Shown here piece after piece: positions 32,590 through 41,811 of a DNA stretch of 64,000 bases. The notes beneath the pieces were generated by a model, which worked only from the letters and a program-made list of their open reading frames with translations, was not told where the DNA came from and made no database searches. The stretch's first letter is position 1. The number at the start of each line of letters is the position of its first letter. This DNA is from MED-G105 sp965263305 (GTDB lineage Bacteria > Pseudomonadota > Alphaproteobacteria > Caulobacterales > Parvularculaceae). The position numbers were made by a program, and so were the translations under genes. The DNA lies in the NCBI GenBank assembly GCA_965263305.1, contig OZ253666.1, forward strand, positions 1,364,001 to 1,428,000. Direction: 5' to 3'.

Positions 32590-33599
32590 TACTCAGCTGC
32601 TTTGGCGGCTGTCTTCGAAAGGACTGTCTGTTGGCGGATCAACAACTTTCGAACTTTGCGCGGATCAGCGCCGCATACCTCAAGCTCATATCCCGCAGGG
32701 TGGATCAATACCTCCCCGCGTTGCGGCACCCGGCCGGCAAGCGCAACGGCGAGGCCCCCAAGGGTATCGACTTCATCATCTTCCAGATGGAGATCGACCC
32801 CAGCATGGTCGTTGAAATCATCTAACTCGACCCGGGCGTCGGCTTCCCAGCCACTGCTCTTCGGGGTGATGGCGGGCTCGTCGTCCTCGTCATGTTCATC
32901 GTTGATTTCACCAACGATCTCTTCGACTAAATCCTCGATGGTCAACAGACCGTCCGTCCCGCCATACTCGTCAATCACAAGCGCCATATGGATGCGCGAG
33001 GCTTGCATGCGCAGCAAAAGATCCGTTACGCGCATCGACGGGGGCACATACAAAACATCCCGCCGAATATGCTCGAGGATCGGCTCGTGCAGGGCGGCTT
33101 TCTTTTCAGGGTTCGCCATAAGATCGACGACATCTTTGATATGGGCCATGCCAATCGGATCATCGAGATCACCGCGATAGATCGGCAACCGTGAATGGCC
33201 GGCTTCAGAGAATGCCCGCACCAATTCATCAAAAGGAGTGGCGAGATCGACCGCCACCATATCAGCGCGCGGCGCCATCACATCATCGACACGCTTTTCA
33301 TCAAAGGCGACAACGCGCTCGATCATTTCACGCCGCGCCATGGCGACACGCCCTTTTGGGCCGTTCGCCGGGACGGGGTCGGCCAAGACGGCGGCTAAAT
33401 CAGGCTCTGGCGTTTGGGATTTGCGTCTGAACAAGCCTTTAAAAAGGCCGCCGGTTCGCGCCTTCAGATCAAGGCCGTTTGCGCCAGTTCGCGTCGCGTC
33501 TGGGTTACCCAGATTGTCGCCATTATTTTGGCTGCCTTTTGGACGCCTTTCAGCGGTTTCATCGTCGTGGGAGGGCGGCGAATGGCCGTCGTCCGTCAT
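32589..33599 (-). CDS. corC: CorC/HlyC-family CBS-domain protein
   Basis: A 336-residue cytoplasmic protein with two CBS domains (about residues 110-235; DVMAPRADMVAVD and SRIHMALVIDEYGGTDGLLTIED) and a C-terminal CorC_HlyC transporter-associated domain. Relatives take part in Mg2+/Co2+ efflux or in regulation of ion transport; in this synteny with ybeY and lnt it is the standard alphaproteobacterial copy. It has no DUF21 membrane domain. The ATG at 33599 follows GGGGAAAG; a start at 33677 overlapping ybeY is also possible. The long acidic stretch NDEHDEDDEP is notable. Confidence 0.9.
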   Translation of the reverse strand: MTDDGHSPPSHDDETAERRPKGSQNNGDNLGNPDATRTGANGLDLKARTGGLFKGLFRRKSQTPEPDLAAVLADPVPANGPKGRVAMARREMIERVVAFDEKRVDDVMAPRADMVAVDLATPFDELVRAFSEAGHSRLPIYRGDLDDPIGMAHIKDVVDLMANPEKKAALHEPILEHIRRDVLYVPPSMRVTDLLLRMQASRIHMALVIDEYGGTDGLLTIEDLVEEIVGEINDEHDEDDEPAITPKSSGWEADARVELDDFNDHAGVDLHLEDDEVDTLGGLAVALAGRVPQRGEVLIHPAGYELEVCGADPRKVRKLLIRQQTVLSKTAAKAAE

Positions 33600-33663
33600 T
33601 TTGCTTTCCCCTTTGCGCCCTTCGTCCTCGGGCGCCGAATGCTCGCCAAGAAAAGACGCGCCA

Positions 33664-34110
33664 TCACTCTTCCCCATATGGGTCGGACACCCCTCCGGTT
33701 GCAAGGATCTGACGCTCAAGATCTTCCATTTCCTGCGCATCTTCGTCGGTTTCGTGATCAAAGCCAATTAGGTGCAAAAGTCCATGCACAATAAGATGGG
33801 CGGCGTGGTGCGCAGGCAGCGTAGATTTCTCATCCGCTTCTTTAAGGCAGGTCTCCAACGCGATGGCGATATCGCCTAGAAAATTATCCTCCCCATCGGG
33901 GAAGGATAGCACATTTGTCGGCGCATCTTTTCCGCGAAACCGTTTGTTGAGATCCCTCAGAGCGGCGTCATCGGTGAGGAGCACCGCAACACCCCCCTCG
34001 GCGTCCTGTACTTGCGCCACGGTTTTAACACGCCACTCCTCAACAAAGGCCGAAGGCTCTCCAAGGACGTCCGCCCAGCCATCAACGCCTATAATGGTTT
34101 CAGCGCTCAT
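33664..34110 (-). CDS. ybeY: Endoribonuclease YbeY
   Basis: A 148-residue zinc-dependent RNase needed for 16S rRNA 3'-end maturation and ribosome quality control. The metal motif H-x3-H-x5-H is present in HGLLHLIGFDHE, preceded by the NVLSFPDGED stretch typical of the family. It lies between phoH and corC as in most bacteria, with 18 nt to phoH. Confidence 0.95.
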   Translation of the reverse strand: MSAETIIGVDGWADVLGEPSAFVEEWRVKTVAQVQDAEGGVAVLLTDDAALRDLNKRFRGKDAPTNVLSFPDGEDNFLGDIAIALETCLKEADEKSTLPAHHAAHLIVHGLLHLIGFDHETDEDAQEMEDLERQILATGGVSDPYGEE

Positions 34111-34128
34111 AGGGCGTTTTCGGGTCGG

Positions 34129-35175
34129 TTATTGCTCGACATCACGGCGCTCTTTGTCCCGTGCTTCATAGCGATCGAGAATACGCCCAACGAGGGGATG
34201 GCGCACGACATCTTTTGTCGTGAACCGCGCGACATCGACCCCGTCAACGCCATTTAGTAACGACAGCGCATCGGCGAGGCCGGAGCGTTCGCCGCGGGGC
34301 AAATCGCTTTGGCTTGGATCTCCCGTCAGCACCATGGAAGAGCCTTCGCCGAGACGGGTTAGAAACATCTTGGTTTGGGCGACGGTGGCGTTTTGGGCCT
34401 CGTCCAAAATAACGGCCGCCCGCGCCAGGGTGCGCCCCCGCATAAAGGCTAAAGGCGCGATTTCAATTTCCCCATTGCCGATGCGTCTTTCGATATAATC
34501 AGCATGGAGCATATCATTGAGGGCGTCATAAAGCGGTTGGAGGTAAGGATCGACCTTATCCTTCATATCACCCGGCAAAAATCCGATCCGCTCGCCCGCT
34601 TCAACGGCGGGGCGTGATAGGATAATGCGTTCGACAGCGCCGCCTAACAACAGCGAGACCGCGTGAGCAACGGCGAGGTATGTCTTCCCCGTGCCAGCGG
34701 GCCCAACGCCGAAGACAAGGTCATGGTTCTCAAGGGCTTTGAAATAGGCGCGCTGCGCCGGCGTGCGCGGGGCGATGGTTCTCTTCGGTGTTTTGATCGT
34801 CCGCTCAGGCGTCACATCGGCGCGCGCTGAGGCAACGCCGGCCTCGGGCGCGCGTGAGGTTGGGGCGGCGAGTTTCACCGCCGCCTGAACCTCTTCAATA
34901 CCGATGGTCCGGCCTTCCACGAGAAGCCCATATAGTCTTTCCAGGATACTGACGATCTGCGCCCGTGCGCCCTCTTCGCCAGTTATCGCGAATTTGTTTC
35001 CGATGGGGTCTATGCGCCCGCCCGCGGCGTCTTCGATTATCGCAAGGTGGCGATCATGGGGGCCCGCTAAATCGGCGACAAGTCGATTGTCCTCAAAACT
35101 GATATAGTCCGTTTCCGTCTCTTTGTCGGCGGTCGGTTTCTGGTCAAGGCTCTGATTTGCCCGCTGTTGCGTCAA
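34129..35175 (-). CDS. phoH: PhoH-family ATPase
   Basis: A 348-residue protein with a small N-terminal KH-like region and a PhoH P-loop ATPase domain from about residue 135. Walker A is GPAGTGKTY and Walker B is ILDEAQN; SRPAVEAGERIGFLPGD is the family signature. PhoH-like proteins are linked with RNA processing and often partner YbeY, encoded next. The start is a TTG, 25 nt after miaB. Confidence 0.93.
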   Translation of the reverse strand: MTQQRANQSLDQKPTADKETETDYISFEDNRLVADLAGPHDRHLAIIEDAAGGRIDPIGNKFAITGEEGARAQIVSILERLYGLLVEGRTIGIEEVQAAVKLAAPTSRAPEAGVASARADVTPERTIKTPKRTIAPRTPAQRAYFKALENHDLVFGVGPAGTGKTYLAVAHAVSLLLGGAVERIILSRPAVEAGERIGFLPGDMKDKVDPYLQPLYDALNDMLHADYIERRIGNGEIEIAPLAFMRGRTLARAAVILDEAQNATVAQTKMFLTRLGEGSSMVLTGDPSQSDLPRGERSGLADALSLLNGVDGVDVARFTTKDVVRHPLVGRILDRYEARDKERRDVEQ

Positions 35176-35200
35176 GCGATCCGTCCTCGTCTTTCCATGG

Positions 35201-36685
35201 TCAATGACGCGACTCGTCTGTCACGAGGACGCCGCCAAGCGCGTTTGGCGTCGTATCCTCAATGCACACGTCAACGATCATTCCAATCATCGAGGATGGC
35301 GCCGTCAAATGAACACTTTGCAAATAGGGCGAGCGCCCGACGAGCTGGCCTTCATTTCGGCCTGTTTTTTCAAGGAGGACCGGCATGACCTTCCCTACCT
35401 GCGCCGCGTTGAACGCATTTTTCTGCTCGTTCAGCAACGCTTGGAGACGGGCCAATCGCTCGTCTTTGACGGGTTCGCCGACCTGCTTGGCCATCGCTGC
35501 GCCAGGGGTGCCAGGCCGGCGGGAATACTTAAACGAAAAGGCCGAGGCGTAGTCCACCTCTCGGACAAGGGCGAGGGTCTCCTCAAAATCGGCGTCGCTT
35601 TCGCCCGGGAACCCGACAATAAAATCGCCGGATAGGGCGATATCCGGGCGGGCCGCGCGAATGCGCTCGATGAGGCGTCGATAATGCTCGCCGGTATGAC
35701 CGCGGTTCATCGCCTTTAGGATTTTGTCCGAGCCCGCCTGCACGGGCAGATGAAGGTAGGGCATGAGCTTTTGTTCGTCGCCAAGGGCGTCGATCAAACT
35801 ATCGTCCATATCCCGGGGATGGGATGTCGTAAATCTGATCCGCTCTAGCCCATCGATCTTGGCAAGATGGCGGCAAAGCGCCCCGAGGCGCCAATCGTCA
35901 TCCGCCCCGCCCGCAAGACCGCTACCCGCCGGAGCAGCGCCCTGCCACGCATTGACGTTCTGCCCGAGGAGCGTGATTTCCCGCACGCCTTGCACGACGA
36001 GGGATCGCGCCTCGGCCGTGATGTCGTCCACCCCGCGGGAGACTTCCGCCCCACGCGTATAAGGAACAACACAGAACGTGCAGAATTTATCGCACCCTTC
36101 CTGCACGGTGAGAAAGGCGGAGACGCCATCCGCCTTTCGGTCAAGTGCGAGCCGGTCGAATTTTTCTTCAACCGCAAAATCCGTTTCTAGAACGCCGCGC
36201 CCGTTTTTGCCGTCAGCCTCTTCCCGGGCGATGCGGGCCAGTAATTCCGGCAAACGATGATAGGCCTGGGGGCCGATAACCATATCGACGATGGGCGCGC
36301 GCTCCGGGATCTCGTCCCCTTCGGCTTGGGCGACGCAGCCGGCGACGGCGACCGTCATGCGCTTGTCTTGGCGCGCTTCTTTGATCCGACGAATGCGGCC
36401 AAGATCGGAATAGACCTTTTCGGCCGCCTTCTCGCGGATGTGGCAGGTGTTCAGAATGACGAGGTCCGCCCCATCGGGCGCATCGACAGGGTCATAGCCA
36501 TGGGGCTTTAAAAGACCCGCCATGCGCTCACTGTCATAGACATTCATCTGGCAACCATAGGTCTTGATGAAAACGTTTTTGCGGCCAGGCGCGCAGGCAT
36601 GATCACCGGCCCCGTCAATCGACGGATTGTCGGTCTGATCGGCGCTTTTAACAGCGATATCGGTGTCGCCAGCAGCGGAGGTCAC
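35201..36685 (-). CDS. miaB: tRNA-2-methylthio-N6-dimethylallyladenosine synthase
   Basis: A 494-residue radical-SAM methylthiotransferase that converts i6A37 to ms2i6A37 in tRNAs reading UNN codons. The N-terminal UPF0004 domain has KTYGCQMNVYDSE, the radical-SAM cluster motif is CDKFCTFCVVPY and a TRAM domain ends the protein. About 35 polar residues precede the conserved start, read from a GTG codon; a later start is possible. First gene of the miaB-to-metK block. Confidence 0.95.
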   Translation of the reverse strand: MTSAAGDTDIAVKSADQTDNPSIDGAGDHACAPGRKNVFIKTYGCQMNVYDSERMAGLLKPHGYDPVDAPDGADLVILNTCHIREKAAEKVYSDLGRIRRIKEARQDKRMTVAVAGCVAQAEGDEIPERAPIVDMVIGPQAYHRLPELLARIAREEADGKNGRGVLETDFAVEEKFDRLALDRKADGVSAFLTVQEGCDKFCTFCVVPYTRGAEVSRGVDDITAEARSLVVQGVREITLLGQNVNAWQGAAPAGSGLAGGADDDWRLGALCRHLAKIDGLERIRFTTSHPRDMDDSLIDALGDEQKLMPYLHLPVQAGSDKILKAMNRGHTGEHYRRLIERIRAARPDIALSGDFIVGFPGESDADFEETLALVREVDYASAFSFKYSRRPGTPGAAMAKQVGEPVKDERLARLQALLNEQKNAFNAAQVGKVMPVLLEKTGRNEGQLVGRSPYLQSVHLTAPSSMIGMIVDVCIEDTTPNALGGVLVTDESRH

Positions 36686-37014
36686 GAGTTCAGCCTATTG
36701 CTACAAAAACGTGGTCTATGGGCCATCAGCCCCGTTGCTGCAAGACCCAGCCTGACCCGCCCCGATTCATTACCCGTTGCCGGTGTCCGGTCGTACATTG
36801 GCAGCGTCTACATCATTCACAAATTATTGACTGGCGTTCTGTGTTTTTCGGTCTGAAGAGGTCAAATTGGCGGATGCGCCGGCTGCGCTGTTTGGGGATT
36901 TCTCTAAAATTGAAACTCTTTTAATTCCTATCCAGCCCCCACGGGACAAGGCTTTCCTATACCAAACCGGCCGTTTATTGGGCGCTCGCAGAAAAGCAAC
37001 GCCAAAACTCGGCT
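36686..37014. other. Intergenic region left of the accessory pair
   Basis: It contains the miaB promoter region and, at its right end, a possible short ORF. No other feature can be supported. Confidence 0.4.
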
Positions 37015-37022
37015 TTAATTAG
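36867..37022 (+). CDS. Possible 51-residue small ORF
   Basis: A TTG codon follows GAAGAGG at 5 nt and opens a frame of 51 codons ending in TAG, overlapping by 8 nt the end of the convergent GIY-YIG gene. The product is polar with a basic tail (GRLLGARRKATPK). I know no homologue. The ribosome site is the only positive evidence; it may be a relic of a longer gene cut by the neighbouring insert. Confidence 0.22.
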   Translation: MADAPAALFGDFSKIETLLIPIQPPRDKAFLYQTGRLLGARRKATPKLGFN

Positions 37023-37464
37023 GGTCTTGTATATTTGTTAGACGAATTCCGTGATCGTGCAGCAATTGATAGCACCACCCCTCAATAAAAGCGGCGTTGG
37101 ACGTGTTATACAAGGTGCATTCCATAAAGCTCGTGCCGATGTTTTCCTGATAATAATCAAAAACCGCCTTCAACCCGCCGGTTCGGCCGCCGGCATAGCG
37201 CTTCGCCAGCGTCTGTGTTGTTTTTCCAACATAGGCAAGCGAGGCGCCCCCGTTGATGACGCCAATCACATAGGTGATCCCGTCACTTACGCGATCGACG
37301 TCCTTGATTGCGTCCCAAATTGCCTCAGCAGACCGTCCACCGTCAAAACGCTTATCGTATATTGTCCTAACAACTCCTTCCAGACCGCCGGAGCGCCCAG
37401 CAAAAGTTGCTTGAAATTTTTCATCTCTACCCAGCGTAAGCCCGAGAACATTGGTGAACGTCAT
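37015..37464 (-). CDS. GIY-YIG domain protein
   Basis: A 149-residue protein. Residues 63-135 carry the GIY-YIG nuclease pattern: TYVIG at 64-68 and AYVGKT at 77-82 for the two-strand motif, Arg89 and Glu128 as the conserved Arg and metal-binding Glu. The first 60 residues have no known domain. Stand-alone GIY-YIG proteins include restriction, repair and mobile-element nucleases; nothing shows which. It has a good AGGA ribosome site. It is preceded on the same strand by an unknown helical protein, and the pair looks like an accessory insert between miaB and coaBC. Confidence 0.68.
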   Translation of the reverse strand: MTFTNVLGLTLGRDEKFQATFAGRSGGLEGVVRTIYDKRFDGGRSAEAIWDAIKDVDRVSDGITYVIGVINGGASLAYVGKTTQTLAKRYAGGRTGGLKAVFDYYQENIGTSFMECTLYNTSNAAFIEGWCYQLLHDHGIRLTNIQDPN

Positions 37465-37528
37465 TTATTCGATCCTTTATATTCATCATCTTCAAAGCCG
37501 CTACCGTTCGCCTGCAACAGATTGGCCA

Positions 37529-37595
37529 TGTTTGATATAATGCCGTTTTTTAAATCGTATGGAATACAATTAGCACCCGAACATTATATCAAACA
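37529..37595. repeat. 14-bp perfect inverted repeat between the accessory genes
   Basis: TGTTTGATATAATG (37529-37542) and CATTATATCAAACA (37582-37595) are exact complements with a 39-nt spacer, inside the 166-nt gap between the two accessory genes. It could be a pair of operator half-sites, a large hairpin limiting read-through, or a mobile-element footprint. The right arm contains a TATAAT-like stretch on the minus strand. Confidence 0.75.
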
Positions 37596-37630
37596 AGTAA
37601 CCACCATCGGTTTTCCGAAAAACGCGCTAT

Positions 37631-38473
37631 TTATGAAGCCTTCTTTTCCATCGACGCTGGAGTTTCAGAGAGCTCCAGTTTTTTAAGAGCAGCGTCGTTT
37701 TGCGCGATTAGCGTTTGCCAGATTTTGATATTATCTTCATAGGTTTGAGCCGTTATGTCTGTATCTGTTGCAACCTCCCTTGTGAGATCTTCATATCGGT
37801 CGGTCAATGCCGCAATAGTATTTTCGATTAACTTGACCTGATTTTCCTTTTCATTGGTCACAGCGAGTTCGGTAGAAAAATATACTCTGTAAGCATATAT
37901 AAATTCAAAAATCGTCTCGTCGTGAAAAAACTCTTTCGATTTGTAGTCGCTGGCTTTAACTTTACAAAAGAGATGCATACCAAAACCGATATTTTGTGAA
38001 ACGGTTTTTATAGAATCCTCCACGGTGGTTCCGGAGTTAAAATCCGTAATTACGCTGCTTAATACCTCAAAGACTTTCGAGGTCACATAAAGTGCGGTGT
38101 CAGACGAGGAAACCGCTTCTTCGCCGAATTTTTCCGCGGCAACTTTTTGCGCTTCAGCAGCCCCTTGTGAGTCGGTTTCAATTCCGCGTGGCGATGGCTT
38201 ATTCTCAAATAAGGCTCCGCCGATACTGTCAATCACTTTTTTTAGGTTCGAAAAGTTTGTTTCTTTTTCGTGCTGAAAATCGAGGCTATGGCCATTGGTC
38301 ACCAAAATCTGGTCATCAATATGATTGCCCGTAAAATACTCAGACGCCATCGTGTCCAATTCTGCGATATAGTCTCTTGCTTCCGCACCGAGAGTTTTTT
38401 CTCGATCCGCCAGGAATTCATCGAATTTTTGTTGCGATGATGCAAGACTGGAAAGGCTTGGTGAGTGGCCCAC
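37631..38473 (-). CDS. Unknown helical protein of the accessory pair
   Basis: I do not recognise this 280-residue protein. It is mainly helical: a charged N-terminal third, a central stretch VFEVLSSVITDFNSG with a more hydrophobic FIYAYRVYF segment near residue 195, and a C-terminal coiled-coil-like tail from about 205 to 275. No signal peptide or catalytic motif is seen. The start is a GTG with a strong AAGGAG site at 8 nt. Base composition is lower in G+C than in the flanking housekeeping genes, which fits acquisition. It is upstream of and co-directional with the GIY-YIG gene. Confidence 0.62.
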   Translation of the reverse strand: MGHSPSLSSLASSQQKFDEFLADREKTLGAEARDYIAELDTMASEYFTGNHIDDQILVTNGHSLDFQHEKETNFSNLKKVIDSIGGALFENKPSPRGIETDSQGAAEAQKVAAEKFGEEAVSSSDTALYVTSKVFEVLSSVITDFNSGTTVEDSIKTVSQNIGFGMHLFCKVKASDYKSKEFFHDETIFEFIYAYRVYFSTELAVTNEKENQVKLIENTIAALTDRYEDLTREVATDTDITAQTYEDNIKIWQTLIAQNDAALKKLELSETPASMEKKAS

Positions 38474-38775
38474 TTTTCATTCTCCTTATCATTATCAAAT
38501 TGCGGCGAAACCCATCGAGCGCCTTTCGCACCAAACGGTCCGCAAAATATTGGTTAACCATCAATGGTTAAAGAATTACAACTATAAGTAGTTTTATTAG
38601 GATGCAGTTTCATTGAAATGAGTTGAGTCAACCGCATGCGCATCAATGAATCATGCTGCCGCGAAGCCATTCAACCCCGAGTGTCTCGCGAGACTTTCAC
38701 GTTTACGGCATTGGTCGCCACGGCGCGTTATCAATTCCATCTACGATCTCAGGTTGGAGCAACCCAAATCATCGG
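38474..38775. other. Intergenic region between accessory pair and coaBC
   Basis: No gene is supported. It should hold the promoter of the accessory pair (the AT-rich part 38500-38600) and the 3' end of the coaBC transcript. No clear terminator is seen. Confidence 0.4.
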
Positions 38776-39996
38776 CTAATCGCTCAGCGCATCGGCGATT
38801 TTCGCGGCCAGCTTTTCGGCGACGGCGTTTTTGTCCATTTCCGGCCAGGATTCTTCGCCGTCTTCAGAGAGGATCGTGACCGAATTGATATCGCCGCCCA
38901 TGGCGCAGTGGTCGCCTAAGGACACATCGTTGGCAACAATCCAATCACACCCCTTTCGGGCGCGCTTTGCCCGGGCGTGGTCGAGAATGTCGTTCGTTTC
39001 CGCCGCGAACCCCACCACGAGTCGTGGGCGGCCATCTTCCATCTGGGACACAGTTTTGAGGATATCTGGGTTTTCGGCGAGGGGGATATTGGTGAGGCCG
39101 CCGCGTTCTTTTTTGATTTTCTGATCCGTTTCGATCTCTGGACGATAATCCGCCACCGCCGCGCACATGATGGCGCAATCGGCCGGTAAAGCCGCCTCCA
39201 CCGCCGCCATCATTTCACGCGCGCTCTCGATACGGATGGTGTTTACGCCGATCGGGTTCGGCAACGTCGTGGGGCCAGACACCATGGTGACATCAGCCCC
39301 CGCCCGGGCTAGGGCCGCCCCGATGGCGTAGCCCTGCTTCCCCGATGAGCGATTGGCGATATAGCGCACGGGGTCAAGCGGCTCATGGGTGGGCCCCGCC
39401 GTTAGAATGACTTTCTTGCCCGCAAGGGGGGCACTCTCGCCGGCGACCATAGATGGTTTGGTAAAAAACGCTTCCACCTGATCAGCGATCTCGGCTGGTT
39501 CCGCCATGCGGCCAGGGCCGAACTCGCCACAGGCCATTTCACCTTTATCAGGGCCGACGAAAAGAGCACCGTCACTGCGCAAGGTTTCGAGATTGCGTTG
39601 GGTTGCTGGGTGATCCCACATCCGCACGTTCATCGCTGGCGCGTAAAGAACCGGCTTATCCGTCGCCAAGAGCGCGGTGGAGGCAAGATCGCTCGCCAGC
39701 CCATTGGCCGCCTTCGCCATTAAATCAGCCGTCGCAGGCGCGACCACGACAAGCTCAGCCGACCGGGAGAGCTCTATGTGACCCATTTCGGCTTCGTCCG
39801 TTAAGTCAAAAAGATCCGTATAGACTTTTTCACCCGTGAGAGAGCCGACAGATAGAGGCGTGACAAACTCAGCGCCTGCTTTGGTAAGGATCGCGCGCGC
39901 GCCAATGCCGCGCTTTGCCAGCAGGCGGATCAATTCAAGGCTTTTATACGCGGCGACCCCGCCGCCGATAATCAAGAGGACTGAACGTTGCTTCAT
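38776..39996 (-). CDS. coaBC: Bifunctional phosphopantothenoylcysteine decarboxylase/synthase
   Basis: A 406-residue coenzyme A enzyme. The N-terminal CoaC flavoprotein domain (1-185) has GGGVAAYKS, the catalytic His in MGHIELSR, PAMNVRMW and the MACGEFGPGRMAEP Cys loop. The C-terminal CoaB domain (190-406) binds CTP and joins cysteine to 4'-phosphopantothenate; it has TAGPTHEPLDPVRYI and a late NDV motif. It follows ubiB on the same strand, the usual alphaproteobacterial order. Confidence 0.96.
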   Translation of the reverse strand: MKQRSVLLIIGGGVAAYKSLELIRLLAKRGIGARAILTKAGAEFVTPLSVGSLTGEKVYTDLFDLTDEAEMGHIELSRSAELVVVAPATADLMAKAANGLASDLASTALLATDKPVLYAPAMNVRMWDHPATQRNLETLRSDGALFVGPDKGEMACGEFGPGRMAEPAEIADQVEAFFTKPSMVAGESAPLAGKKVILTAGPTHEPLDPVRYIANRSSGKQGYAIGAALARAGADVTMVSGPTTLPNPIGVNTIRIESAREMMAAVEAALPADCAIMCAAVADYRPEIETDQKIKKERGGLTNIPLAENPDILKTVSQMEDGRPRLVVGFAAETNDILDHARAKRARKGCDWIVANDVSLGDHCAMGGDINSVTILSEDGEESWPEMDKNAVAEKLAAKIADALSD

Positions 39997-40209
39997 CGTT
40001 TGTTGGTTCTTTAAAGATTGGTTTTTTAAAACCGTCCCACCCGCCCCTATAGGCGGAGGCCGGCTGCATTGATGTTAGAACCCTTCATATCACCGTCCAG
40101 GCCGAAACGCCAAAAGGTCAAGGGGCTGCGCGGTATAGGTATCATGATACAACTCGGCGCAACGCCCATAGCGGCACACAGATTGTCACAAAACCGAGGG
40201 CAAGAGCGC

Positions 40210-41787
40210 TTACTGGCGCCAAATCGCGACCGCTAGAAACGCGATCGCAACCGCTAGGAGCATCACCGGCCACCGACTATTCTGGCCCCGCTGCGAAAAA
40301 TTAAGCGCCGCCAGCGGGCCGCCGTTTTCTTCGTCATGGGATAAACGCCGTGCGACGACCCCAATATCCTCAACATATTGGGGCAGTTTCGGCGCGATCT
40401 CGAGGGCTTTTTCCGTCGCCCCACGCAATCGGTCGACATGTTGTCTTGGGCCAAGGGCGTTGGTCAGATAATCCCTCACGACCGGCGCGGCGGCGTCCCA
40501 TTCATTGATTTCCGGATCCAGCGAGCGGGCGACCCCCTCCACTGTCACCATCGTTCGTTGCAGCAAGACGAGCTCGGGGCGCAGATGCATGTCAAACAGC
40601 TCCGTGACATCGAACAGTTGCTGCAAGACCCGCGACATATCCATCTGGTCGGCGTTCCGGCCATAAAGAGGCTCGCCTACGGCGCGCAACGCTTGGGCGA
40701 AAATCTCCGGGGGGTGTTCGCGCGACACATAGCCCGCTTTAAAATGCGCCTCGGCGGTACGTTGATAATCACGGGTGATAAATCCGTGTACGATTTCCGC
40801 AAAAGTCAATCGCGCCTGGTCATCAAGTCGGCCCATAATGCCGAAGTCAATGAGAACGATGCGGCCCTCTGCGTCGATCATCATGTTGCCTTGGTGCATA
40901 TCGGCGTGAAAAAATCCATCGCACAGCGCCTGCGTGAGGAACACCCGGATGACTTTTCGCGCCAGGGCTTTTCGGTCAACGCCTTGTTGATCGAGCGCCT
41001 TAATGTCGCTGATGGGCGTCGCGTTGATCCACTCGAGGGTCAATACGCGCTTGTTCATTAGGGGCCAAATAACCTCCGGTGCGCGCACCTTGTCATCATG
41101 CTTCATGTTATCGGCAATCTGGGAGGCGGCGCCGGCCTCCATGCGCAGATCAAGCTCCACCGCCGCTGAGCGTTGTAGCGTCTCAATAAACCTTGCCGGT
41201 TCCATTCGCCGGGCGCGCGATGATAGGGCTTCGGCGAAGCGCGCCGCGCGCATAAACGCGCGAAACTCACGCGTGGCGCGTTGTTCGATTTGCGGGCGCA
41301 GGATTTTCACCGCAACCTCCTGCCCGTCTTTTAGTCGTGCTTTATGGACCTGGGCGACAGAGGCTGCGGCGACGGGTTCAGAAAATTCCGTAAAGAGATC
41401 ATTGAGAGGTTTGCCAAAAGCGCTTTCAATCTCCGCCACCGCTTCTTTCTGGGAAAAGGCGGGCATGCGGTCTTGCAGGCGGCCCAAATCATCGGCCATC
41501 TCAAAACCAATGATATCAGGGCGGGTCGCCATCACCTGCCCCAGTTTCACATAGGGCGGGCTCATCCCCTCGAACGCCGCGGCGAGGCGTTCTCCGGGAC
41601 GCAAGCGCCGCTCGGCGCCCGTCTCGTCCTTACCCGTCACCGTGGCGCCAAGCCGTGAAATCTTGCCAATCACCCGTAAGGCTGGCGGCGTCAAATGGGC
41701 ATATTCGGAGGGAATAAGCGCATCACGACGACTTAACCGCCAGGCGGCGCCAATCAGCCTGATGACATCGGCTAAGACCGTGAACAT
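40210..41787 (-). CDS. ubiB: UbiB-type atypical kinase of ubiquinone synthesis
   Basis: A 525-residue ABC1/UbiB-family protein. The KxGQ motif (YVKLGQ), the ATP-binding lysine in VAVKIL and the DFGIMGRL metal motif are all visible, and a C-terminal hydrophobic helix (VMLLAVAIAFLAVAIW) anchors it in the membrane. UbiB proteins are ATPases that help to extract or present ubiquinone precursors to the Ubi complex. It is 24 nt from ubiE. Confidence 0.95.
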   Translation of the reverse strand: MFTVLADVIRLIGAAWRLSRRDALIPSEYAHLTPPALRVIGKISRLGATVTGKDETGAERRLRPGERLAAAFEGMSPPYVKLGQVMATRPDIIGFEMADDLGRLQDRMPAFSQKEAVAEIESAFGKPLNDLFTEFSEPVAAASVAQVHKARLKDGQEVAVKILRPQIEQRATREFRAFMRAARFAEALSSRARRMEPARFIETLQRSAAVELDLRMEAGAASQIADNMKHDDKVRAPEVIWPLMNKRVLTLEWINATPISDIKALDQQGVDRKALARKVIRVFLTQALCDGFFHADMHQGNMMIDAEGRIVLIDFGIMGRLDDQARLTFAEIVHGFITRDYQRTAEAHFKAGYVSREHPPEIFAQALRAVGEPLYGRNADQMDMSRVLQQLFDVTELFDMHLRPELVLLQRTMVTVEGVARSLDPEINEWDAAAPVVRDYLTNALGPRQHVDRLRGATEKALEIAPKLPQYVEDIGVVARRLSHDEENGGPLAALNFSQRGQNSRWPVMLLAVAIAFLAVAIWRQ

Positions 41788-41811
41788 GAATCCTGTCTCC
41801 GCAACGGGCTT

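Noticed and set aside
28893..36685. metK-to-miaB block as a novel operon
   Set aside because: The order miaB-phoH-ybeY-corC-lnt-XRE-metK is a standard alphaproteobacterial arrangement.
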